From Nicotiana tabacum (taxonomy: Eukaryota; Streptophyta; Magnoliopsida; Solanales; Solanaceae): 64,000 bases of DNA. The stretch is from positions 151,875,084 through 151,939,083 of the forward strand of contig NC_134101.1 in assembly GCF_000715075.1 (NCBI RefSeq), given 5' to 3'. Shown in pieces: positions 11,098 to 22,639 of the stretch (its first letter is position 1; every line of letters starts with the position of its first letter). The notes under the pieces are model-generated. The model did not search any database. It saw only the letters and a program-made list of their open reading frames with translations, and was not told the origin of the DNA. A program made the position numbers and the translations under genes.

Positions 11098-12857
11098 TGT
11101 AACGACCCGACCGGTCATTTTGAGAATTCAAGCTCCATTTGGCGGCGTAAGGTCTTTAAGAGCTTCATATTATGTGTATCGACTTGCGTGCATGGTTGAA
11201 TTCAGTTACCGGGTGATTCGTAGTCAAAATAGAAGAAAGATTTTAGTTTTGGAAGCTTAAGCAATAAAGAGTTGACTGGAATTTGACTTTTGAGAAATGG
11301 ATCCGGAATAGGATTTGGATGATCTCAACAGCTTCATATGGTGATTTTGGACTTAGATACGTGTTAGGATTCAGATATTGAGGCCCGTAGGGTAATTTGA
11401 GGTATTTCGGCAAAAGTTGGAAAAGTTGAAGTTTGGAAAATGGAGACGTTTGACCTATAGTTGACTTTTGCGATATCGGGGTTAGAATGTGATTCCAAGA
11501 GTTAGAACAGCTCCATCTAGTCATTTGGGACTTGTCTACAAAATTTGACATCATTACGAGTTGATTTGATTGGGTTCGGTGCAAGTTTTCGATGTTGGAA
11601 GATTTAGAAGTTCATAGTTCAATTTATGGCGCGATTTTCATTTCTGGTGTTGTTTTGATGTGATTTGAGACCCCGAGCAAGTCCGTGTTAGGTTATAGAC
11701 TTGTTTGTGTGTTTAGACGGGGTCTCGGGGGACTCAGGTGTGTTTCGGGTAGGCTACGGATCATTTTCCACTATTTTTGAACTGCTGATATTTGTCAGTT
11801 TGTTTTCTCCTTCATGTTCACGTTCGCTCCTCCGCGTTCGCAAAGAGCAATCTTGGAGGAGGGATTTATTGTTCTTCGCATCCGCATCATCTAGTTCGCG
11901 ATCGCGGAAGTCTATTTTCTCCTACTTCGTATTCGCACCTGTCCATTCGCGTTCGTATAGCAGTAATTTAAGAGTTGGGCATTAGTGACCATTCCTTCTA
12001 CGCGTTTGCATTCTTCTGTCCGCGAATGCGTACGCATGCTCTAACCTCTTTCTCGTTCGCGTACCTTTCCTCGCGTTCGCGTAGGCTAGTTGTGAGCCAC
12101 CAGGTTTCTCCTTCTCCGCGTTCGCGAGCTTGTTGTCGCATTCGCGATGACCAACTAGGCAGATTTCATTTTTCTTCTTTGCGAGCGCGATCCTTTCTAC
12201 GCGTTCGCGATACACAAAGACCTGGGCAGAATATATATCTTCTAAATCGAGGGTTGGGCCATTTTTATCATATCTTGACTTGTAGAGCTCGGTTTTGAAC
12301 AATTCTTTTTGGGTTTTTCAAGCAAATCGATTGGGTAATAGTTCTTCATCTAGTAATTAATATATTCCATGATTTTATCTTTATTTTATCATTTAATTTG
12401 TGTTTTGAGTTGAGGAAAATGGTAAGTTTTGAAGAAAGTTTTCAAAATGAAAAATCATGATTTGAGGGATCAAATGATATCGAAATTTGATAATTTTTGT
12501 ATGGTTGAACTCATATCGGAATGGATATTTGGATTTTGTAAAATTTGTCAGGTTCCAAGGTGCGGGCCCTGGGGTCAATTTTTAGACCAATGTTTTGGAT
12601 TTTGTTAAATATTTAGACTTTATGCTCCGAAATAGCTACTTATGAGTTTTATTTGTGCTTTGAAGTTACTTTGGTTAGATTTGAGCCGTCTGGAGGTCTT
12701 TTCACTGGAGAAGTTCATTTTAGAGTATCGGTTTGTCGTCTTTGCGGTAAGTATCTTGCCTAAGCTTGTATGGGGAATTTCCCCTTAGGATTTGAGTCTT
12801 CTATGCTGATTGTTGTTCGTGTACGCGAGATGACGAGTGCATGCTCGAACTTATTCG
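11098..12857 (+). repeat. 3' LTR of element 2, truncated
   Basis: It starts TGTAACGACCCGACCGGTC and aligns with 5,215-6,930 of the 5' LTR, including the palindrome array and a TATA box (12,231-12,238). At 12,857/12,858 it stops in mid-LTR and is joined to an oppositely oriented, truncated LTR of element 3. Confidence 0.85.
11812..12222 (+). repeat. U3 palindrome array (element 2, 3' LTR)
   Basis: Second copy of the CGCGTTCGCG-type array. Several units differ from the 5' LTR copy by C-to-T or G-to-A changes, for example catgttcacg where the other copy has cgcgttcgc, as expected if methylated CpGs have decayed. Confidence 0.8.
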
Positions 12858-14978
12858 GTTATCAATAAGATTATAAATATTTCAGGTATAGCATGGTTTT
12901 GGGTCCTAAACTACTCGGACTTAAATATAATAGTAGCTACACACGGACTCTCGTCACCTCGTGCGTACGTAGCACCCACAAATAGGAGCACATAACCAAT
13001 TATTTCACTTATGGGAACAATTCCCTCTTACAAGGTTAGAAAGGAGACTTACCTCGCTCCGAAGTCCAATAAACGGCTTCCAAGCCCCTTCCGACAACTC
13101 AAACTGATGCCCAACGCTTCAAAACTAGCCAAATAACGGCAAACCAATGAAAATACACCTTAATACTCAATTCAATTTATATAAAATCCCAACTCTGCTT
13201 GAAAAGTAGACAAAATCCCCCTCGGGCCCACGTGCTCGGATTTCGAAATTTTTCGAAGATAAAGTTTACCCACAACCTCACGAACTCAAATATATAATTG
13301 TCTCTCAATTTCATGTCTAAAATCGTGGTCAAAATCCAAGAATACAAATTTCCTAGGTTTTCTTCAAAATCCCAAAATTTTTATTGATTTACATGATTTT
13401 CCATATTAAAATCTAGATATAATCCAAGTAATTAACTTGCAATAGGTGGGAATCACTTACCTTGATATGGATGATGAAAATGGAGCTTCAAAATCACTCC
13501 TGGGTCGGCTCCCATGGAGGAAATGAGATGAAATGAGCCAAACCCATTTATTTACACTTATACACTGCCCAGATGACGTCTTCGCGTTCGTGAGACCCCC
13601 ATCGTGTTCGCGAAGAAGAAAATTCCTCTTATCCGACAACCTCTAGTATAATGGCCATAACCTTTTGTACAAAACTTCAAATGACAAATGGTTTAATGTT
13701 TTGAAAACTAGACACCAAGATCTACAAGTTTCATGTTTTGGCATCTCCAATTCCTTATATATTTTGAGATATAAGCTGCCAAAGTCAGCCCTGTGCAACA
13801 CAAATTTCTTCTTCATCTTCCTAGACAGCCTGTAGTGTACCAACCATAATGTTTTGTACACAAATCCAAATACTAAATGGTTTGCTTTTCTACAAACTAG
13901 ACACAAAGGACTACAACTTTTATTTTTGGATTATCTCGAAATTCCTTATAGATTGCGAGATATGAGCCTCTGAATTCAGACCTGTGCAACATAGATTTCC
14001 TTCGTCGCGAACGCGAGGATCTCTTCGCGAACGCGAAGAATAGAGTCCTTGAAGCCAAATCATTATTCGGTAACGCGAGAGGATCCTCACGAACGTGAAG
14101 AACAACACCAGACACTAGCATCGGCTATTTCAAAACAGCCCGAAATGATCAGAAACCACCTTGATACACACCCGAGGCCCTCGAGGCCCCGTTCAATCAC
14201 ACAAACCAATCCCATAACATAACACGGACATGCTTGAGGCCTCAAATCACATCAAACAGCATCGAAATCATGAATCCTACCCCAATTCAAGCTTAATGAA
14301 CTTAGCACTTCAAACTTCTACATTCAATGCCGAAACCTATCAAATCACGTCCGATTGATCTCAAATTTTGCACACAAATCACATTCAACATTACGGACCT
14401 ACTCCAACTTTTGGAATTGGATTCCGACCATGATATCAAAAAGTCCACTTCCGTTCAAACTCCTCAAAAGCCTTCAAATTTCTATCTTTAGCAAAATGAT
14501 TCCAAAATGACCCACGGACCTCCGAATTCACTTTTGATCGTTCTCCCAACACCAGAATCACCATACAGAGCTATTCCCAGACTCGGAATCCCAAACAGAC
14601 ATTGATAACACTGAAATGCACTTCAACCCAAAATTATGAAATTCTTCAAAAAATGCTAACTTCCACAATAGGTGCCGAAACATTCGTGAGTCTTCCAAAA
14701 CCCGATCCGGACATACGCCCAAGTCTGAAATCAACATACGCACCTGTTGGAACCTTCGAATCCCGATTCCAAGGTCATTTACTCAAAAATCCAATCTTAG
14801 TTAATTCCTTCAACTTAAAGCTTCCGAAATGAGAATTCTCTTTCCAAATCAACTCTGAACTTCCCGAAATTCAATGCTAACCATACATAAAAGTCATAAT
14901 ACCTGAAGTGAAGCTGCTCATGGCCTCAAACGGCTGAACGACGCGCTAGAGCTCAAAATGATCGGTCGAGTCGTTACA
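12858..14978 (-). repeat. 3' LTR of element 3, truncated
   Basis: On the minus strand it starts TGTAACGACTCGACCGATC at 14,978. It aligns with 20,150-22,283 of the 5' LTR. The last ~1.07 kb is missing at the junction with element 2. It includes palindrome clusters at 14,004-14,102 and 13,577-13,617 and a TATA box on the minus strand (13,557-13,563). Confidence 0.85.
13577..14102 (-). repeat. U3 palindromes of element 3 (3' LTR)
   Basis: Two clusters of ttcgcgaacgcgaag-type palindromes (14,004-14,102 and 13,577-13,617) flank ~390 bp without them. In transcription order the second cluster ends ~14 bp before the TATA box. The 5' LTR repeats this at 21,308-21,415 and 20,872-20,912. Confidence 0.75.
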
Positions 14979-14992
14979 TTCTCTCCCACTTA
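14979..14992 (-). promoter_or_regulatory. Polypurine tract of element 3
   Basis: Minus strand aagtgggagagaa abuts TGTAACGAC. Just upstream (in transcript order) is the pre-PPT box cgtttgaggaagaacat, shared with the coding elements. Confidence 0.8.
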
Positions 14993-17900
14993 AACATATG
15001 TTCTTCCTCAAACGTGCTAAGAACTGCGTTGAAGTTGTCTGAAATTACTGTTTAACACTTCGTGCATCTACCCGTGCTACTACAGCCCAGTTGAGCACAT
15101 TAGCTCGATCAATTCTGAAGATATTCCCTTTTATTCAAGCAAATAAGCTTAGAGCCCATTCCAACATCCGTAATTCTCTGCCAGGCCTGCTTCCAATATA
15201 TGAACACCGTATCAATCACTACACGAGGTACCAGAACATGACTGCATGCCTTTGATGAATTCTCACCATGTACCACATCATCATTCACAGGACCATAATA
15301 ACATTCTCTGATCATAATAACTGACATTCCCCGAATCTGATGCTCACAATGCACCTCATGATATATATAATAACCGACATTCCCTAAATCTGATGCTAAC
15401 AATGCACCTCATGATATATATAAGTCTTGTTCCAACTCTCGCAATACTACCACGACGGAAGAGATGTGTAGAAATTCATAACCAACTGCCGAGTCAACAA
15501 ATCATTGAGTCTATACTTCTGACAAGAACCATTACCTCATTTTGAACCAAATAATGATCTTTGCTCTTTAATATACTTCATATAATCCGACTGTGCTGAT
15601 CCTAGATCCAATAATCTCGTCTCACCTAGTACGAACTGCTAAGGAAATAAGCCACCCCGGTCATGATCAAAAGTTCCATATGATGCCACAACATGCCAAT
15701 AGGCCACAAGCTCGAACATGATACATAAGGAAAATGAACTCTGGAAGAGACTACTCAACTCGCGCAACTAATATGAACTTTCCTCAGAAAATGGGAAACA
15801 AAACACACAAAAACATATAAGGGAACTATACTCAACATTACACTGTCATGGCGTGCAACCCGATCCAAACAACATACCCATGGCGGCGTTCCACTTGATC
15901 CACACATAAAATTCATATAAGAAGATACACACCGAGCAAAATCGCTCATTTCTACAAAATATTGAATAGCCTGCACAAGTACGGTAAGTGCATAATACCA
16001 TCCTTAGGGAGACAGATAGCACCATAAGCTACAAAACTAAAGCACAACTGAAGTGTGATATATGATCTGAATCTCCAGAGCCATCCTGCTCACATAACAC
16101 CATCGTTACGCGGAACCTCAACACACAAGAAATTTATCAAGCCATTTCCCAACTCACACGGCACAATATAGCATTACATAAAATAGCCAATGACGAAAAA
16201 ACATCCAACATCCGAATACTCCTCCATAAGGAGCACTATACTGAAATGAACACATCCGGCCTAATATAGAGCCCATATTCATATTTAAATCCATTCACAG
16301 ACCTCAACCCGATTATGATCGTACCGACTAGGCCAATAATCTTTCTTGGGTCCATAATAACCCCCCTTTTTTCCCATAACACGTAAGAACATCCATCCAA
16401 TATGGAACAACCTTACACATTCCACAACCAAATGAACCGAGCGCCCTTCAGGCATAAATTCTCAATTAGCGATATTACCACAATCTCCATACTTGGTTTA
16501 AATCCTCAGTCAATTATGTGAAAACACGTCACACTTATATAATCCTTCTGTGGGATATTCTCTCATGGCCTTCTGCACCAGGTAACAAGTTTGCACATCC
16601 ATACCACCGGCCATACAAATGCTACAAAGCAAATCAAGGATCTGCAAGTCAATACACAAAACTTCTTACTCATGACACTGATCTCGGGTGATGCTGAAAA
16701 TAATACCAGCTTACTCTAAACATCTAAATTATTTTCCTGCTCATCCGAGCCCGTGACCTCCTTGTCAACACTGAACCGCAACCTTGACTCTCAACTTCCA
16801 AATCCCACACTACTCACGGCACTTAATCATGAAAATGTGCAAGAGTACAAAGATTTCATCATAGCTCCTGAACCACTAATAGGGTAAACATTTCATCATA
16901 TAGCAGCCTTTTACTTAACTCATTTCAAGGGAACCATTACAACCCGTGACTAAATTCTCATAACAACAAAAAATACCAACCTCAAGTAGTGGTCTAAACG
17001 ACAATAACTCTTCTGGGATCCATTTGCACATAATAGGCCATAATACTCGAAAGCCTCCAAATAAAATCAATTACAATGATTGTCAAACCTCACACGCATT
17101 ACTGTAATCATGTGTATAACTTAAGACGCTGAAGGAGCTAATCGTTGCCACCATTATACCAATTCAACCATTGCTGACTGATTTTACTTCTTCCATTTTA
17201 ATCTGGGCTTTACTTAGGAATAATAGTAGCCCCATTCAAAACACCACGAACCTAAATCCGCACTCATCCTGAGTGACCTTATTTCACGAGACCACGCTGT
17301 CTCAATTCCCACGAACCATCCCATACCCTCTTTATGTGCATATTCGCATCCTCAACTAGTACACCCATTTTGATAATTCCTCTGTTAATCCGAAGTTATT
17401 TTCTCCCATTCCTCTTAATTTATACCGCAGACCAAAGATAACATAAAATACTCCAAGCTCCTTATCATAATTTACTGCAAAAGCTCGATACTCAACCATA
17501 CTATGGACTCGAAACCCTTAGGAACCACACCTTAACCTTTGAACCTACTATGACCATTATTGAGAGTCACCCACTTTGACTTGGTCCTTAATATAATCAA
17601 CTACAAGGCTCTGCTAGCACATGACCACCCTCTCAAAGAAGCACCCGGCTGAATCACCTTCGTTGCAACTCACTTCTACGCGAAGCATAATTCCCGAGTC
17701 TTCCAAAGCCTGAACATGAATCGATGATGCCAATTATAGAACACATTCTTTAATTCCTTTGCTCAAATTACCACTAATGTTCTCTTTCCTTAGTTGCAGT
17801 AACCCATCAATATGATGATAACTAGAAATTTCACAAATAGGCGACCAGGCAATCCAACCGTAGGCGGTGGGACTCTCTCACTTAGTTTGAAGCCACTATT

Positions 17901-18988
17901 ACACAACTTTGGAACCCACCAAGATTCTTTATCTCTTATTGACATGGCCTTGCGTAATTAAACCGCCAGATTCCTTGAAATACTTCCGTTAGCATTTCAT
18001 GAATACTCTGAATCTCTAGCAACATTCACATATTAGACCTCTTATCGTATAACCAGTAAAATCTTTCGCAGAAGCTTCACCAACCACGCGACCACTAACC
18101 TGCTCATAGGAGATAACCCACCTGAGTCTGTGCTCATTTACTGGCTGCACAAGTCCATTCACTCCTCGTGGAAATCAATTAAATGTGCAACAATATCTTC
18201 CAATTCAAAGTTATCTTGTATCTTTCTTCATATCAAGCAGCTCCTTTCCGTCATATCAAATCTCCCGCTATTATGCTAGCCAATATTTAAAATTAAGCTC
18301 GTAGACGTAGTCACTGTCCACCGTGAATCCCAAATCACTCTAAACATTTCTCGAGTATAGTCATCCAACCACAGAACCCATATGCTACTCTGCCCCAAAG
18401 GCGAATTAAAGAAACCATAACACCAGCGAACTTAACATATTTAACAAGGATAATGGCACCACATCACAGATGAAAATTCCACCATGCTCAAAAATACCAA
18501 GTCTTGTTACTCCATGAAACCAAACTTGAACATTCATATCCTGATTGCCTCTCCTCCACCGGAAATAAAATTTTGAATCTCTGAATTTTGCATTGAGTAA
18601 ACATCCTTCTAAGATATTCACTGCTTCAACGCATAGACAAGCATCCTACCATTACACCAATACTGTGTGATAGCAATGCACGAATCGTCATAACAATTAA
18701 TGCCAAATCTTAAAACCTTAGGTAATACTGATACTGAGCAGAAACGACAGAACGACCTTCCGCAAGGCAACGATAATAGCCCAATCAAATACGTAGGGAG
18801 GAACATCCCGCACCATATCTGTAGTACCATTACAATTTCTCAATTCTCGATCGATATAGCAAGAACTTCACGTCGCATAAGATTGAGTAGGAAATAAACA
18901 AAGGCATAAGCCTCAAAGGAATCAAATCGTACGATGAGGAATCAAGAAAGGAAGTGCTCCTAACAACCTTATAGCCTCTCGAAGATAA

Positions 18989-19006
18989 GTACAGACGTCT
19001 CTGTAC
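18989..19006 (-). ncRNA. Leader hairpin, perfect stem, GACG loop
   Basis: Minus strand GTACAGA-GACG-TCTGTAC: seven perfect base pairs closed by a GACG tetraloop, 58 nt after the PBS. Elements 5 and 6 keep the stem at the same distance. Function unknown; candidate packaging or dimerisation signal. Confidence 0.65.
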
Positions 19007-19064
19007 CGATCCGCAAGACTCTACTAGACTTGCTCATGACTCGTGAGACCTAAGTGAACCTACT

Positions 19065-19076
19065 ACTCTAATACCA
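19065..19076 (-). promoter_or_regulatory. Primer binding site of element 3
   Basis: Minus strand tggtattagagt abuts the LTR end (...gtgacaaca). Initiator tRNA-Met type, with the same TCA-to-TTA change as element 1, which supports their family link. Confidence 0.85.
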
Positions 19077-22000
19077 TGTTGTCACAACCCAAAATCCACT
19101 AAGGGTCGTGATGGCGCCGGACACCGTTGTCGGGCAAGCCAACCATAAATACTTAATTAAATTCTCGTTTAAATAATTGTGAAAACTATGATTTTCCTTC
19201 AATTTGGCTAGTAAAATATAATCTTTACAAAATAAATAAAAGAATGCGTAGAAGTTAATAGAGAATACCCCATAATCATCCCAGAACCTGATGTCACAAG
19301 TGCATGAGCAGTTTCTAGGAAATAATGTAATACAACAACTGTCCGAAATACAAATTGGACAGAAAAGAAAATACACTACAATACTCTGAAGGAGACTCTA
19401 CTAGCTGCGGGGTCATCTCGAGAGGTGCAGCTCACCTATGTCTTCGTATCAACCATGTCGTTGCGCGCAACTAGGCCAATTGACATCCATGTGCATGTGC
19501 AAAAAATGCACAGCAAGTGTAGTATGAATACAAAAACAACGTGTACCTAGTAAGTATCTCGTCTAACCTCGAAGAAGTAGAGACGAGAGGTCGACTTCGA
19601 CACTTACTAGTGGTCCAATAATAATATATTAATAATGCGAATAATCATGGATTTATTAAAAGCGGCAGTAAACTCAAGTAAGTCAAGAAACAAGTAAACA
19701 TTCCTTTTTATATTTAGAAGTCTCCAAATTCATAATCCATTATTTATCAGTTTATCTCAGACAAGGGATGCAATATCAATTTGTAAATCTCAAGTAAGCA
19801 TTACAACCATGCGCAAATCATGCCAAGTTCATACGGCTCGATCCAACAAATACTTAAATTGTGCACTGCCAGAGGGTCGAATGGTGCGAACCATAGATGC
19901 ATCTATTATCCCGCTCGCGACTCATACGTGCGACGCGGTCAAATATAAACAATAGAGTTACCTCACTCACAATCATGCGAGCGACACAAGTACTCATAGA
20001 TACACATTCAGATAGTCAAATAAGAATTCATCAAGAAAAATTTATCCAACGAAAAGTCAATTCTCTTTTAACGATTTAAGAAAATGAGGTTTAACCCTTT
20101 TTAGAAATTCTTTTACTAATTCGATGATTTAGGCAATTTCAGTTGTCAATAAGATTACAAATATTTCAGGTGTAGCATGATTTTGGGTCCTAGACTACTC
20201 GGACTTAAACATAATAGTAGCTACACACGGACTCTCGTCACCTCGTGCGTACGTAGCCCTGACAAATAGGAGCACATAACGAATTATTTCACCTTTGTGG
20301 ACAATTCTCTCTTACAAGGTTAGAAAGGAGACTTACCTCGCTCCGAAGTCCAAACAATAATTGGCTCCCAAGCCCTTCCAACGAATCAAACCGATTCCCA
20401 ACGCTCCAAAACTAGCCAAATAACACGCAAACCAATGAAAATACACCCTAATACTCATAACAATTCAATTTATATAAAATCCCAACTCAGCTTGAAAAGT
20501 TGACAAAATCGCCCTTGGGCCCACATGCCCGGATTAAAAAAAAATTCGAAGATAAAGTTTACCCACAACCTCACGAACTCAAATATATAATTGACTTTCA
20601 ATTTCACGTCCAAAATCGTGGTCAAAATCGAAGAATACAAATTTCCTAGGTTTTCTTCAAAATCCCAAAATTTCTACTAATTTACATGATTTTCCATGGT
20701 AAAATCTAGATATAATCCAAGTAATTAACTCGCAATAGGTGGGAATCACTTACCTTGACATGGATGATGGAAATGGAGCTCCAAAACTGCTCCTATTCGG
20801 TTCCCAAGGAGGAAATGAGATGAAATGAGCCAAACCCATTTATTTACACTTATACACTGCTCAGATGACTCTTCTTCGCATTCGCAAGACCCCCATCGTG
20901 TTCGCAAAGAAGAAAATCCCCAAAAACCATTTTCCAAACTCTTCTCAGATAGCCTCTAGTATAATGGTGATAACCTTTTGTACAAAACACCAAATAATAA
21001 TAGGTATAATGTTTTGAAAACTAGATACTAAGATCTACAACTTTCTTTGGTCATCTCCCAGTTCCTTATAGATTTTGAGATATAAGTTGCCAAAGTCAGC
21101 CCTGTGCAACACAAATTTTTTCTTCATCTTTACGGACAACCTGTAGTGTACTAGCCATAACCTTTTGTATACAAATTCGAATGCTAAATAATTTACTTTT
21201 CTGAAAACTAGACACAAAGAGCTACAATTTTTATTTTTTGGATCATCTTGAATTCGTTATAGATTGCGAGATATGAGCCTCCGAAGTAAGACCTGTGCAA
21301 TAGAGATTTCCTTCTTCGCTAATGCGAGGATCACTTCGCGAACGCAAAGAACAGAGTCCCTGAAGCCAATTCCTTCTTCGCGAACGATAGAGGATCCTCG
21401 CGAACACAAAGAACAACACTAGACACCAGCATCAGCTATTGCAAAAAATAGCCTGAAATGATCCGAAGCCACCTCAAAACACACCCCGAGGCCTCGTCCA
21501 ATCACACAAACCAGTCCCATAGCATAACCCGGGCCTGTTCAAGGCCTAAAATCACATCAAACAATATCAAAATCATGAATCGCACCCCAATTCAAGCTTA
21601 ATGAACTTTAGAACTTTAAACTTCTACATTCGATGTTGAAACCTATCAAATCACATCCGGTTGATCTCAAATTTTGCACAGAAGTCACATTCTACATTAC
21701 GGGCCTACTCCAACATCTGGAATTAGATTCTGACCCCGATATAAAAAAGTCCACTTCTGGTCAAACTCCTCAAAAACCTTCAAATTTCTATCTTTAGCCA
21801 AATGACTCCAAAATGACCCATGGACCTCCGAATTCACTTCTGATCGCACTCCCAACACCAGAATCACCATATGGAGCCATTCCCAGACTCGGAATCCCAA
21901 ACAGACATTGACAACACTAAAATGCACTTCAACCCAAACTTATGAAATTCTTCTAAAAATGCTAACTTCCACAGTAGGTGCCAAAATGTTCCCGGGTCTT

Positions 22001-22283
22001 CCAAAATCCGATCCGGCCATACGCCCAAGTCTGAAATCATCATACGAACCTGCTGGAACCTTTGAATCCCGATTTCAAGTTTGTTTACTCAAAATCCAAT
22101 CTTAGTCAATTCTTTCAAATTAAAGCTTTCGAAATGAGAATTCCCTTTCCAAATTAACTCCGAACTTTCAAAAATTCAATTCTGACCATGCATACAAGTC
22201 ATAATACCTGAAGTGAAGTTACTTATGGCCTCAAACTGTTGAACGACATGCTAGAGCTCAAAACGACCTGTCAGGTCATTACA
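19077..22283 (-). repeat. 5' LTR of element 3 (3,207 bp)
   Basis: Minus strand TGTAATGACC... to ...GTGACAACA. The U3 palindromes are at 21,308-21,415 and 20,872-20,912, with a TATA box on the minus strand at 20,850-20,855. R/U5-like sequence from ~20,080 to 19,077 matches elements 1 and 5. It borders CACTA-type sequence on the right at 22,284. Confidence 0.85.
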
Positions 22284-22639
22284 CTAGTTGTCCAATTTTT
22301 TTATGCGTACCAACAACTATAGAGCCAGCAGCAGAAACAACATCAACAACTGGTGCACTAGCACTAGGTACATCAGCAGAACATGCACTATGTATATTCA
22401 GCAGTGCCTAGTTACCCTACTTCTCTTTGTGATACTAGACACCATCTTCACAGTCTGGGATCACAACACTAGAAGCCATGACTCATTCCTGGGAGACACT
22501 CAACTACTGGAGCCACACCAATAAGGATTTAATCTAACCTGGTTTTTTTCTTTTTGCAGGTATAGGGACCAGCACATTGGTTCTATAGTTGACCTAACTT
22601 TTATTACACTTTATTTTTGTAAATCATTTTGATATATAT
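22284..22639. other. Sequence downstream of the transposase, possible exon remnant
   Basis: Short plus-strand frames are present, one rich in Pro, Thr, Ala and Glu (around 22,308-22,410), followed by a pyrimidine tract and tttttgcag|gt at 22,540-22,561 that resembles a 3' splice site. It may be a remnant of a second CACTA gene or of captured host sequence. Not recognised. Confidence 0.3.

Larger units (their letters stand above)
14979..19076 (-). mobile_element. Non-coding interior of element 3
   Basis: The 4.1-kb interior has only short frames on both strands (longest about 100 codons) and no gag, protease, RT, RNase H or integrase motif. The portion nearest the PBS (17,690-19,076) matches element 1. 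A few boxes, such as aggagataacccacctg near 18,105, recur in the interior of element 4 (near 32,485). Confidence 0.75.
12858..22283 (-). mobile_element. Element 3: LARD-type LTR retrotransposon
   Basis: A complete 3,207-bp 5' LTR (19,077-22,283), a PBS, a 4.1-kb interior without gag-pol, a polypurine tract and a truncated 3' LTR (12,858-14,978), all read on the minus strand. It shares LTR and interior with element 1. Its downstream LTR half resembles that of coding element 5 (compare 19,540-19,620 with 39,150-39,230, and 19,860-19,900 with 39,430-39,490), so element 5-like proteins are candidate helpers. The left end is lost, so target duplication cannot be checked; the right flank is ctagt. 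Confidence 0.85.
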
